Assembly (NCBI GenBank): GCA_905201305.1
Contig: CAJKNS010000037.1
Location: 1-13,580, forward strand
DNA from: an uncultured Eubacteriales bacterium
GTDB taxonomy: Bacteria > Bacillota > Clostridia > Oscillospirales > Oscillospiraceae
Length of the DNA: 13,580 bases
Direction: 5' to 3'
This document shows positions 7,416-13,580 of this stretch, one piece after another. The notes beneath the pieces were generated by a model. The model had not been told where the DNA came from, ran no database searches, and worked only from the letters and a program-made list of their open reading frames with translations. A program made the position numbers and the translations under genes. The first letter of the stretch is position 1. Each line of letters opens with the position of its first letter.

Positions 7416-7441
7416 ATCGCCTCCCCAAATGGAGAGGCGAT
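7416..7441 (-). other. Intercistronic stem-loop between lipoprotein and hydrolase genes
   Basis: ATCGCCTC at 7416-7423 pairs perfectly with GAGGCGAT at 7434-7441, starting 8 bases after the lipoprotein stop codon. No T run follows (TAAAGAAAG), so it is unlikely to be a full terminator. Such stem-loops after binding-protein genes commonly protect the upstream message from 3' decay or partly attenuate downstream expression, giving more binding protein than enzyme. That role is an inference. Confidence 0.5.
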
Positions 7442-7449
7442 CAAAGCGG

Positions 7450-9174
7450 TTATTTTACATAGGTGTCATAGGCGGACTGATAGTATCCAATGCAGTCCTC
7501 AATGCCCATCTGCCGCAGCTGGTCCTGGAAGCTCCCAATTTCGCTGAGGGACTTGCCGCCGTTGATGAATTTAGCAACACTTTCAAGGATCAGGGTCTGG
7601 ATATCCGTCCAGATTCTGTCGAACTGGGTTTGATCCTCCTCCAACAGGGTGACATAGGTGGGAATGTCATTGTTGGCATCCCGATTGCCGTACCACACGC
7701 TGGTCAGAGAATTAAACGTATCGGAATAGACGGCGCTGGCGCGGTTGGGGTTATACTGTCCGCCCAGTCTCCGGAAGGCATAGACGTCCAGCGCAATGTT
7801 GGTGGAGAAGCCCTCGTCACCGGTCACACCGGCGGGATCGGTCACCACGTCCATAAACTGCGGCTCACCGTTTTCCATGGTCCAGGAGACATTTTCTACG
7901 CCATAGTTGGTGAGATAGTAGCCGTCCTCGGAATAGAGATAGTCCATAAATCTTGCCGCAAGCTCGGGGTATTCGCACTGGCTGGTGATGGTGTTGGAAT
8001 AGTCGCCTACATGGGACATGTATCCGCCGATATGGAGGGTGTCGCCTGCTTCCTTTACGGGGCTGGGACAGGGGACAACGGTTCCGCCCGCCATGCCGCT
8101 CAGCACATCACAGGCATCCCGGTAGAAGTAGAATGCACCGGTTTTCTGTGCCATCAGGTCGTCGGCATAGGCGTCGGGCATCTCCTTGGAGACAAAGTCG
8201 TTTCCAATGTAGCCCTTTTCATACCAATCGTGCATCATGGTGATGTAGTCCGTGAAGCCATCCTCCAGATAGCCGCATTTTACCGTACCGTCCACCTGAT
8301 AGAAGGGATAGCCGTCCTCCTGGAACGTTACATAGCCGGGGGACAATGCCACGCCGTAGCCGGCAGAGAACGTCTCATTGATGGGAATACCGGACTGCTG
8401 TACGCCGAATGCCAGGGTTGCGCCCTTTTCGTTGGTGAAGGCAGCAAGCACCTGATCCCAATCGTCATAGGTGACCGGCAGGGAAAGACCGCAGTCATCC
8501 AGCCAATCCTGACGAATGAACAGACCCAGGTTTTCACCCGCGGACTCCGGTACATATTCGTAAACTGCAACAATGGCGCCGTTTGCGGTTTTGGTTTCCA
8601 GCGCGAAATCCTGATCGTCATTCAGAACCTTCTGATAGTTGGGCATATCCGACGCAATCAGCTCGGTAATATCCAGGAATACCTCATCCCGGACCATCTG
8701 ATCGGGGCTGTTTACAAAGTCTATCGCGTTATAGATGAGATCGGTATAGTCGCCGCTGGCAATCATAATGTTCAGCTTTTCGGAATAGGTTTCGGAATCG
8801 GATTCAATGGGCTCAATGGTAACGTTGGTGAGCTCCTCCAGATGCTGAAGCGCAACGTTGTCCGCCATGGAGTCCAGATACTTTCGGTCATTGGCGCTGA
8901 GCAGAGAGGTGAACCAGGTCAGGGTTACCGTTTCATCGGTCAGCGGAAGGGAGATTTCCTCCAGAGCGGAGCTTTGTTCGGACGCTGCTGCGCTGTCTTC
9001 CTGGGGTGCAGCCTGCGAAGACTGCTCTGCCGGCGCTGTGTTGGAGTCTGCTGCTGTGGGCTCAGACTGTGCGGGATTCCCTGCGGATGTGGCGGAATCT
9101 CCGCAGGCGGTGCAGAGAACAAGCAGCATTACAGCAGCCAAAAGAACTGCCAGCAGACGAGGTTTCTTTTTCAT
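7450..9174 (-). CDS. Extracellular solute-binding lipoprotein (ABC type, carbohydrate-like)
   Basis: A 574-residue exported lipoprotein. A Lys-rich start and hydrophobic core (residues ~1-20) lead to 'VLCTACGDS', with Cys24 as the likely lipid anchor; the -3 position is Cys rather than Leu, a slightly loose lipobox. Residues ~25-73 are a low-complexity Ala/Ser/Glu/Gln linker, and the rest is a large bilobal binding protein with features of the oligosaccharide/family-1 group ('TLTWFTSLLSANDRKYLD', 'IMIASGDYTDLIY', 'FIRQDWLDDCGLSLPVTYDDW'). It would capture a glycoside at the outer membrane face. GGAGG precedes the ATG by 8 bases, and a good promoter sits just upstream, so this is the first gene of the operon. 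No permease or ATPase gene lies in the window; these would have to be supplied from elsewhere. Confidence 0.87.
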   Translation of the reverse strand: MKKKPRLLAVLLAAVMLLVLCTACGDSATSAGNPAQSEPTAADSNTAPAEQSSQAAPQEDSAAASEQSSALEEISLPLTDETVTLTWFTSLLSANDRKYLDSMADNVALQHLEELTNVTIEPIESDSETYSEKLNIMIASGDYTDLIYNAIDFVNSPDQMVRDEVFLDITELIASDMPNYQKVLNDDQDFALETKTANGAIVAVYEYVPESAGENLGLFIRQDWLDDCGLSLPVTYDDWDQVLAAFTNEKGATLAFGVQQSGIPINETFSAGYGVALSPGYVTFQEDGYPFYQVDGTVKCGYLEDGFTDYITMMHDWYEKGYIGNDFVSKEMPDAYADDLMAQKTGAFYFYRDACDVLSGMAGGTVVPCPSPVKEAGDTLHIGGYMSHVGDYSNTITSQCEYPELAARFMDYLYSEDGYYLTNYGVENVSWTMENGEPQFMDVVTDPAGVTGDEGFSTNIALDVYAFRRLGGQYNPNRASAVYSDTFNSLTSVWYGNRDANNDIPTYVTLLEEDQTQFDRIWTDIQTLILESVAKFINGGKSLSEIGSFQDQLRQMGIEDCIGYYQSAYDTYVK

Positions 9175-9206
9175 TTCGGGGCCTCCTTTTATTTTGTAAC
9201 AGCCTT

Positions 9207-9235
9207 ATTATAAGCGGAGGTGCAGCCCTTGTAAA
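9207..9235 (-). promoter_or_regulatory. Promoter of the lipoprotein-GH106-oxidoreductase operon
   Basis: On the minus strand, TTTACA (9235-9230), a 17-base spacer and a perfect TATAAT (9212-9207) form the promoter, with the expected start near 9200. The ribosome site AAGGAGG (9188-9182) precedes ATG 9174. Confidence 0.72.
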
Positions 9236-9237
9236 AT

Positions 9238-9263
9238 ATCTATATGGATTTAGGTATATAGAT
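9238..9263. promoter_or_regulatory. Probable LysR operator dyad
   Basis: ATCTATAT at 9238-9245 and ATATAGAT at 9256-9263 form a perfect 8-bp inverted repeat with a 10-bp spacer. It lies between the -35 boxes of the two divergent promoters and contains the T-N11-A type spacing bound by LysR proteins. A partial copy, CATATGGCTATAT, follows at 9267-9279 and could be a second, activation site. Confidence 0.55.
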
Positions 9264-9278
9264 TTTCATATGGCTATA

Positions 9279-9308
9279 TTTACAATTCGGAGGGATTTGT
9301 GCTATAGT
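9279..9308 (+). promoter_or_regulatory. Promoter of the LysR gene
   Basis: TTTACA at 9279-9284, an 18-base spacer and TATAGT at 9303-9308 point right, with the LysR start codon 25 bases further on. The -35 hexamer equals that of the divergent operon promoter, so the two promoters face away from the shared dyad. Confidence 0.6.
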
Positions 9309-9333
9309 GGGGGCAGAAAGGGCGTGACGGAGC

Positions 9334-10233
9334 ATGAATCTCAACCGCTTAAGCTACTTTGTTGCACTGGCAGAATGTAAAAATATCACCCATACGGCGG
9401 CAAAGCTGTATATCGCGCAGCCAAATCTCAGTAAGCAGATTTCCCTGTTTGAAGAAGAAGTGGGCGTCAAGCTGTTTGAGCGATCCCGAAACGGCGTTGA
9501 GCTGACACTGGCGGGAGAGCTGGTTTATGATAAGCTCAAGCACATTCCCGCACTGATTGAAACGACCTTTGAACGGGCAAGAACGCTGGATGCCGCCCAT
9601 ACGGAGGTGCGAATCGGCGTATTGGAGGGCTTTGATTTTATTCGTCAGCGGTATACCACCTTACAGTCCCTGTATCCGAATTATCGGTTCATATTTGAAC
9701 GGCGTTCCTATGAGGCGCTCAATGCCCGGCTGGCAGAAGGAAAATATGACGCGATTATCACCATGGGCTGGGAGGGGAATACAACGCTGCCGCCCAACGT
9801 CACCTGTGCAAATATTAAGCCTCTGGATGTGGGAGCACTGATTTGTACGGGGCATCCGCTGGCAAATGCGGCGTCTCTGAAGGAACTGGAAAACGTTCCG
9901 TTTGTGGCGCTGGATCCGCAGATTTCTCCGGCATCCTACCAGCTGGTGCGCAATGTATGCCGCATTTACGAAATTGCTCCCAGAAACTTTTATTTTGTGG
10001 AGAATTTTGAGGATTTGCTGCTGAATATAGAGACAAATTTGACGGTAGGAGTTCTGGGCTGCAATAACGGCATTCGGGCAAAATCCGAAATTCGAACCAT
10101 TCCCATTGACGACCGGGGGATGTATCAGGAGGTTGTTTGCTGGGAGCGGGCAAACCGGAATCCGCTGGTTCAGGATTTGATTCGCGTTTCCCGGGAGCTG
10201 GCGAAGAAGGAGACAGTGGAGAAAACGGTGTAA
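9334..10233 (+). CDS. LysR-family transcriptional regulator, divergent to the operon
   Basis: A 299-residue protein of normal LysR length. Residues 1-~60 are the winged helix-turn-helix: 'LSYFVALAECKNITHTAAKL', 'YIAQPNLSKQISLFEEEVG', then 'VKLFERSRNGVELTLAG', followed by the linker helix. Residues ~90-290 are the periplasmic-binding-like effector domain ('VRIGVLEGFDF' as its first strand). It is transcribed away from the lipoprotein operon with 159 bp between the starts and a dyad in between, the classical arrangement for a regulator that activates its neighbour and represses itself. The ligand is likely a substrate or product of the operon. The ribosome site (GGAG) is only one base from the ATG, so translation may be weak, as is common for regulators. 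Confidence 0.9.
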   Translation: MNLNRLSYFVALAECKNITHTAAKLYIAQPNLSKQISLFEEEVGVKLFERSRNGVELTLAGELVYDKLKHIPALIETTFERARTLDAAHTEVRIGVLEGFDFIRQRYTTLQSLYPNYRFIFERRSYEALNARLAEGKYDAIITMGWEGNTTLPPNVTCANIKPLDVGALICTGHPLANAASLKELENVPFVALDPQISPASYQLVRNVCRIYEIAPRNFYFVENFEDLLLNIETNLTVGVLGCNNGIRAKSEIRTIPIDDRGMYQEVVCWERANRNPLVQDLIRVSRELAKKETVEKTV

Positions 10234-10258
10234 CCGTTCAGTAAAGCTGGAAATATGC

Positions 10259-10287
10259 TTGAAATCAATCCAAGATTCGGATAAAAT
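10259..10287 (+). promoter_or_regulatory. Promoter of the SGNH-SLH gene
   Basis: TTGAAA at 10259-10264, exactly 17 bases, then TAAAAT at 10282-10287. The expected start (~10294) falls at the upstream in-frame ATG 10296, which argues for the later ATG 10350 as the true start. Confidence 0.68.
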
Positions 10288-10349
10288 ATGGTGGAATGTC
10301 GATTTCAGAACCAACGGGTCAGGACAAATTGAAGAACGGGGATGAAAGA

Positions 10350-11768
10350 ATGAAAACAAAAACAGGGATCGTGTGGCTGCTATTGCTTTTTGGAATGCTG
10401 ATTTTGCCGGGCTATGCAATAGACGGTCTGGAGGATACGCCGCCGGCAGCCTATACGGCGCTGTTTGATGCGGAAGCAGAACACAATGCGGTGCAGGCAG
10501 CGCCGCAGAGACAGGAGACAATTCTGGAGGGAACGTCCATCCTGTGCATCGGCGACAGCGTTATGGCGGGATATGGGCTGGAGGACCCACAGCAGTCCTG
10601 GGTGTCCATGCTGGGCAGCTGCTATGGAATGCAGGTGACCAATTGTGCCATCAGCGCCTCCACCATTGCATCGGCGGATCAAAAGGGCTACATGGTGGGC
10701 GGCTGCTATGAACCGATGGTGGAGCGGGAGCTGCCGGACGGGAATTACGATCTGATTTTGGTGGAAGGCGGGGGAAACGACTGGTACTGTGCGATTCCAT
10801 TGGGAGACTCCCTGACAGAGCGAGATCCGAAAACCTTTCAGGGGGCAATCAATGGAATGATCGACCGGCTTCAGGAGAAATACCCCAAATCTGTGATCCT
10901 GTTCATGACACCGTGGATTCCCAAAAATCGTGCACCGTCCTCTTATGCGACTGAGGCGGAGTATCAGGAGGCGATGACCCAGGTGTGTGCAGCCCGGGGG
11001 ATTCCCTGCTATCAGGCGCGTGATCCGGAGATCAGCGGGATTTACGCCAATAAGCGGGAGTTCCGTGAGCAGTATTTCCTGACGAAAACGGATGCATGGC
11101 ACTTGAACCCGGAGGGGCATGCGCTGTTTCTACCGCATATTGCCCAGTGGCTGGAGGAGCAGACTGAGGAGTATGTGCTGGTTGCAGGATTCCGGGATGT
11201 CAAGCGTCAGGCATGGTATGCCGATACTGTGGAATATATGGCGCAGCGGGAATTGATGAATGGAACGGAGCAAAATCAGTTTTCGCCGGACGCGGAAATG
11301 ACCCGCGGTATGCTGATTACAGTGCTCTATCGTGCGGCGGGTGCGCCGGATATGACAGGCGAATCCATGCCCTTTGTGGATGTGCCCCGGTGGCAGTTTT
11401 ACTACGATGCCGTGCTGTGGGCGTATCAGCAGAGCATTGTTACGGGCGCGGATGCAGCGCACTTTGCGCCGGATCGGAATCTGACCCGGGAGGAGATGAC
11501 GACGATTCTGTACCGCTGGTGGACAAAGGAACACCCAAATGCAGCCGTGGATGAACCGGCAAAGGAAAACGAAGCAGAGTTTTCCGATTGGAATCGCGTG
11601 GCGGAATATGCCCGTAAAGGAATGTCCTGGGCGGTCGCGCATGGCATTGCGCTGGGCACCGGCAGCGGACGGCTGGAGCCCAGGTCCTTTGCAACCAGAG
11701 CCCAGGTGGCAGCGATGCTCCAGCGTTATTGGGAAAACAGCGACTGGAAGGAAGCAAAATGCCAGTGA
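10350..11768 (+). CDS. Cell-wall anchored SGNH/GDSL hydrolase with three SLH repeats
   Basis: A 472-residue secreted protein. A signal peptide (KTK then 'GIVWLLLLFGMLILPGYA') begins at ATG 10350; the in-frame ATG at 10296 would put 18 polar residues before it and lies at the predicted transcription start. The enzyme domain holds the SGNH blocks: 'ILCIGDSVMAGYG' with the nucleophile Ser, 'VEGGGNDWY' with the oxyanion Asn, and 'DAWHLNPEGH' with the Asp-x-x-His pair. Family members remove acyl groups from sugars or lipids. Three SLH modules follow, each starting F-x-D and ending T-R-x-x: 'FRDVKRQAWYADTVEYMA', 'FVDVPRWQFYYDAVLWAY' and 'FSDWNRVAEYARKGMSWAV'. SLH modules bind secondary wall polymers, so the enzyme sits on the cell surface. 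It could deacetylate plant polysaccharide or the cell's own wall polymers. It has its own promoter. Confidence 0.9.
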   Translation: MKTKTGIVWLLLLFGMLILPGYAIDGLEDTPPAAYTALFDAEAEHNAVQAAPQRQETILEGTSILCIGDSVMAGYGLEDPQQSWVSMLGSCYGMQVTNCAISASTIASADQKGYMVGGCYEPMVERELPDGNYDLILVEGGGNDWYCAIPLGDSLTERDPKTFQGAINGMIDRLQEKYPKSVILFMTPWIPKNRAPSSYATEAEYQEAMTQVCAARGIPCYQARDPEISGIYANKREFREQYFLTKTDAWHLNPEGHALFLPHIAQWLEEQTEEYVLVAGFRDVKRQAWYADTVEYMAQRELMNGTEQNQFSPDAEMTRGMLITVLYRAAGAPDMTGESMPFVDVPRWQFYYDAVLWAYQQSIVTGADAAHFAPDRNLTREEMTTILYRWWTKEHPNAAVDEPAKENEAEFSDWNRVAEYARKGMSWAVAHGIALGTGSGRLEPRSFATRAQVAAMLQRYWENSDWKEAKCQ

Positions 11769-11803
11769 GATAAGGGTACAGTGCTAAGATCGCAACGGCG
11801 TCG

Positions 11804-11832
11804 TTGACGAATTGAAAAAGTTGTGTTATCAT
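11804..11832 (+). promoter_or_regulatory. Promoter of the second MarR gene
   Basis: TTGACG at 11804-11809, a 17-base spacer and TATCAT at 11827-11832 form a strong promoter. A ribosome site AGGGAG lies at 11850-11855, 8 bases before the ATG. No clear palindromic operator is visible here. Confidence 0.65.
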
Positions 11833-11863
11833 CTATCTATATCACCCGAAGGGAGCACTTGCC

Positions 11864-12331
11864 ATGGACATCACAAAACGGCAAATTACAAAGATATCCC
11901 GAGAAGCCTCGAAGCTGGCAGGCAGGATGCTCCGGGACCAGGGGGTTGGAACGGCGGAGTTCGACGTGATCCATGTGATCCGAAAAAATCCCGGCATCAC
12001 CCAGGCGGGCATCCGGGAACAGCTGGGGCTGGATAAGGGCGCTCTGGCGCGGCAGATTGCCAGCTTGGAGACAAAGGGCTTTTTGATCCGAAAGGAGAAC
12101 CCTCAGGACGGAAGAAGTCAGCTGCTGTTTGCCACAGAGCGGGCAGACCAGCTGAAAAACTCCAAAGCGTATATCGAAAGCACCTATTATGGATGGCTGC
12201 TGGAGGAACTGACGCCGCAGGAACAGCAGGAGTTTGCCCAGCTGCTGGAGCGGATTTATCAGCGCTCCAAGGAGGAGAGTCTGAACGGATTTTGCCACGT
12301 GATTCAGCGGCTGGACACGGATAAAGTATAA
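11864..12331 (+). CDS. MarR-family transcriptional regulator
   Basis: A 155-residue winged-helix protein with the MarR order: an N-terminal dimer helix, 'AEFDVIHVIRKNPGITQAGI' leading into the recognition part 'EQLGLDKGALARQIASLETK', the wing 'GFLIRKENPQDGRSQLLF' with the typical D-x-R signature, and two C-terminal dimerisation helices rich in Glu and Gln. The start is supported by AGGGAG 8 bases upstream and a promoter just before. It is not closely similar to the other MarR protein in this window. It stands alone: the SGNH gene upstream has its own promoter, and the dehydrogenase downstream is convergent. Its targets and inducer are not visible from the context. Confidence 0.88.
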   Translation: MDITKRQITKISREASKLAGRMLRDQGVGTAEFDVIHVIRKNPGITQAGIREQLGLDKGALARQIASLETKGFLIRKENPQDGRSQLLFATERADQLKNSKAYIESTYYGWLLEELTPQEQQEFAQLLERIYQRSKEESLNGFCHVIQRLDTDKV

Positions 12332-12346
12332 ATAGTATAAAACAAG

Positions 12347-12380
12347 AATCCCTCTGCACAATGAACGGTGCAGAGGGATT
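12347..12380. terminator. Bidirectional terminator between MarR and dehydrogenase genes
   Basis: AATCCCTCTGCAC at 12347-12359 and GTGCAGAGGGATT at 12368-12380 make a perfect 13-bp stem with an 8-base loop. The plus-strand tail is TTGCTGATTTGC; the minus-strand tail TTCTTGTTTTATAC is richer in T. It lies between two convergent genes, so it serves both. Confidence 0.85.
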
Positions 12381-12392
12381 TTGCTGATTTGC

Positions 12393-13334
12393 TTATTTGT
12401 AAGAGTAGAAGCCTTCGCCGGCGTTGACGCCGGTTTTGCCCTGATCCAGATAATCCTCCTTCAGCAGCTTTGCCAGTTTTCCGTGGAGCGAGGTGGGATC
12501 GGTGGCATCCGGGTAGTTCATAATGATGTTATAGGCTGTGGTAATGCCTACAATATCAAGAATCCGGAAGGGACCAAAGGGGGCGCCGGTGGAGATCATC
12601 CAGGTTTTGTCGATGGTTTCCACATCGGCAATGCCGTCTGCCAGAAGCTCCTGAGCGGACATCAGGAAGGGCACCAGCATGGAGTTGAGGATATATCCCG
12701 CTTTCTCCTTTTTCAGTTTCATGGGGATCATGCCCATCTGGGCAGCGAATTCTGCCACGGTCTCAAATACCTGGGGGTCGGTGCCGGGATGACCCATAAC
12801 CTCGGCAATGTTCTGCTTCCAGATGTTATTGGCAAAGTGCAGAGACAGGAACTTTGCCGGGCGTCCGGTGGAATCCGCAAGGACACTGGGCAGCAGGGTA
12901 GAGGAGTTGGTGGCGATGATGGTCTTTTCCGGCAGCAGGGGCTGGAGCTGGGCAAAAAATGCCTTCTTCGCGTCCGGCTGCTCGGCAAGGGCTTCAATCA
13001 CCAGATCGGCGTCGGCAACGGCTGCTGCCAAATCCGTTTCATAGTGGAAGTGTTCAAATGCTGCATCTGCCTGATGAAGCAGCGCGTCATAATCCGCAGC
13101 GGCAGGATCGCCGTTAAAAATCAGTCCGCGGCTGACCGGACCGCCCTGGGTTTTGGCAGCGGTGAGCTCCGCTTGATAGATGCCATGGAGCCGCTGTACC
13201 TTGGGCTGAGCGCGCTGAATTGAGGCTTCGCTGCGGAGATAGGTGGTCACATGAAATCCGGCATAGGCGCATTGATAGGCAATCTGACTGCCCAATACAC
13301 CGCCGCCGGCGATGGTTACATTCTGAATTTTCAT
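12393..13334 (-). CDS. 3-hydroxyacyl-CoA dehydrogenase (3-hydroxybutyryl-CoA dehydrogenase-like)
   Basis: An NAD-dependent dehydrogenase of about 313 residues, cytoplasmic, interconverting 3-hydroxyacyl-CoA and 3-oxoacyl-CoA. The N-terminal Rossmann fold carries 'VTIAGGGVLGSQIAY'. The middle has 'ATNSSTLLPSVLA' (the conserved Ser/Asn pair) and 'LHFANNIWKQNIAEVM', where His and the later Glu form the catalytic dyad of the family. The C-terminal helical domain follows ('GYILNSMLVPFLMSAQELLADG'). ATG 13334 is preferred: GGAGG (13344-13340) lies 5 bases before it, while ATG 13337 is only 2 bases away. The motif HFANNIW differs from the common HFFNP, so it may act on other than short straight-chain substrates. 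It is monocistronic within the window, convergent to the MarR gene, and has a ~110-base structured leader. A link to butyrate formation or to side-chain oxidation of aromatics is possible but not shown. Confidence 0.87.
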   Translation of the reverse strand: MKIQNVTIAGGGVLGSQIAYQCAYAGFHVTTYLRSEASIQRAQPKVQRLHGIYQAELTAAKTQGGPVSRGLIFNGDPAAADYDALLHQADAAFEHFHYETDLAAAVADADLVIEALAEQPDAKKAFFAQLQPLLPEKTIIATNSSTLLPSVLADSTGRPAKFLSLHFANNIWKQNIAEVMGHPGTDPQVFETVAEFAAQMGMIPMKLKKEKAGYILNSMLVPFLMSAQELLADGIADVETIDKTWMISTGAPFGPFRILDIVGITTAYNIIMNYPDATDPTSLHGKLAKLLKEDYLDQGKTGVNAGEGFYSYK

Positions 13335-13395
13335 CATATCCTCCAATCTGCCGGGACTGCGTTATATCCGGGCATAAAACATATACAGTGGAAGA

Positions 13396-13458
13396 AAAAC
13401 GGAGAAAGAACGGAAGAGACTTCCAAGGCGTTTCCGTTTTCGTAATTTCATTATAGCA
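13396..13458 (-). promoter_or_regulatory. Extended -10 promoter and inverted-repeat leader of the dehydrogenase gene
   Basis: On the minus strand TGC-TATAAT (13458-13450) is an extended -10 element; no good -35 is visible. The leader of about 110 bases contains an 8-bp inverted repeat, TCCGTTTT at 13433-13440 and AAAACGGA at 13396-13403, and an overlapping 7-bp pair, AACGGAA 13409-13415 with TTCCGTT 13432-13438, so two alternative folds compete. I do not recognise a known riboswitch. Confidence 0.5.
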
Positions 13459-13561
13459 TCCGAAACCGAAAATGCCTTGTGGGAATTGTTGAAAAGTTTT
13501 TGATTCATTGGAGATTTTGACAGCGAGAAGTGAGACAAGATGTGAGAAAGTGAGAATAGAG

Positions 13562-13580
13562 CCCCGCAGATTACTCTGCG
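13562..13580. repeat. Possible third repeat copy or hairpin cut by the right edge
   Basis: CGCAGA at 13565-13570 pairs with TCTGCG at 13575-13580 around TTAC, preceded by CCC. The CCGCAGA start and TGCG end resemble copies A and B, but the loop differs and the diagnostic GTGTTGCC would lie beyond the window. The stretch 13459-13561 shows only three loose GTGAGA units (13530-13556) and no gene. Confidence 0.3.

Noticed and set aside
7429..9213. A 594-codon open frame on the plus strand opposite the lipoprotein gene
   Set aside because: It is antisense to a gene with clear signal peptide, lipobox and family motifs, has no ribosome site, and its composition is typical of a mirrored codon bias.
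10296..10349. ATG 10296 as the start of the SGNH gene
   Set aside because: It falls at the predicted transcription start and would put a polar extension before a good signal peptide.

Overview
The window looks like an accessory stretch of a Gram-positive anaerobe of the class Clostridia, probably a gut Oscillospiraceae/Ruminococcaceae-type organism. Reasons: strong GGAGG ribosome sites, consensus sigma-A promoters, a moderate GC content, a lipobox solute-binding protein, an SLH-anchored surface enzyme, and a plant-glycoside type hydrolase next to a flavin ene-reductase-like enzyme. The taxon is an inference; no rRNA or marker gene is present.

Layout. (1) 1-2690 is a degraded patch: a 5'-incomplete AraC-type regulator (+), an orphan promoter with a strong ribosome site but no gene, a MATE transporter cut after about 50 codons (-), an intact MarR regulator with a two-site operator (-), and a doubly broken GH2 beta-galactosidase remnant (-). 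Two direct copies of a short hairpin-forming repeat (59-94 and 2652-2687) bracket this patch, and a broken gene end abuts each. (2) 2688-9174 is a compact minus-strand operon read in the order solute-binding lipoprotein, GH106-like alpha-L-rhamnosidase, OYE-type FMN/4Fe-4S/FAD oxidoreductase, and formerly the GH2 enzyme. A divergent LysR gene (9334-10233, +) shares a 159-bp control region with it. (3) 10234-13580 holds a cell-wall anchored SGNH hydrolase with three SLH repeats (+), a second MarR regulator (+), a shared terminator, and a convergent 3-hydroxyacyl-CoA dehydrogenase (-) with a structured leader. A possible third copy of the repeat is cut by the right edge.

How the parts may work together. 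The LysR protein probably controls the operon from a dyad between the two promoters. The lipoprotein would capture a glycoside, the GH106 enzyme would release rhamnose and the flavoenzyme would reduce the aglycone or another unsaturated product. The GH2 remnant suggests a galactosidase step has been lost, and no ABC permease is present. This makes a plausible plant-glycoside (for example flavonoid rhamnoside) deglycosylation and reduction locus. The families are well supported; the substrate is a guess. The surface SGNH esterase and the acyl-CoA dehydrogenase have their own promoters and need not belong to the same pathway.
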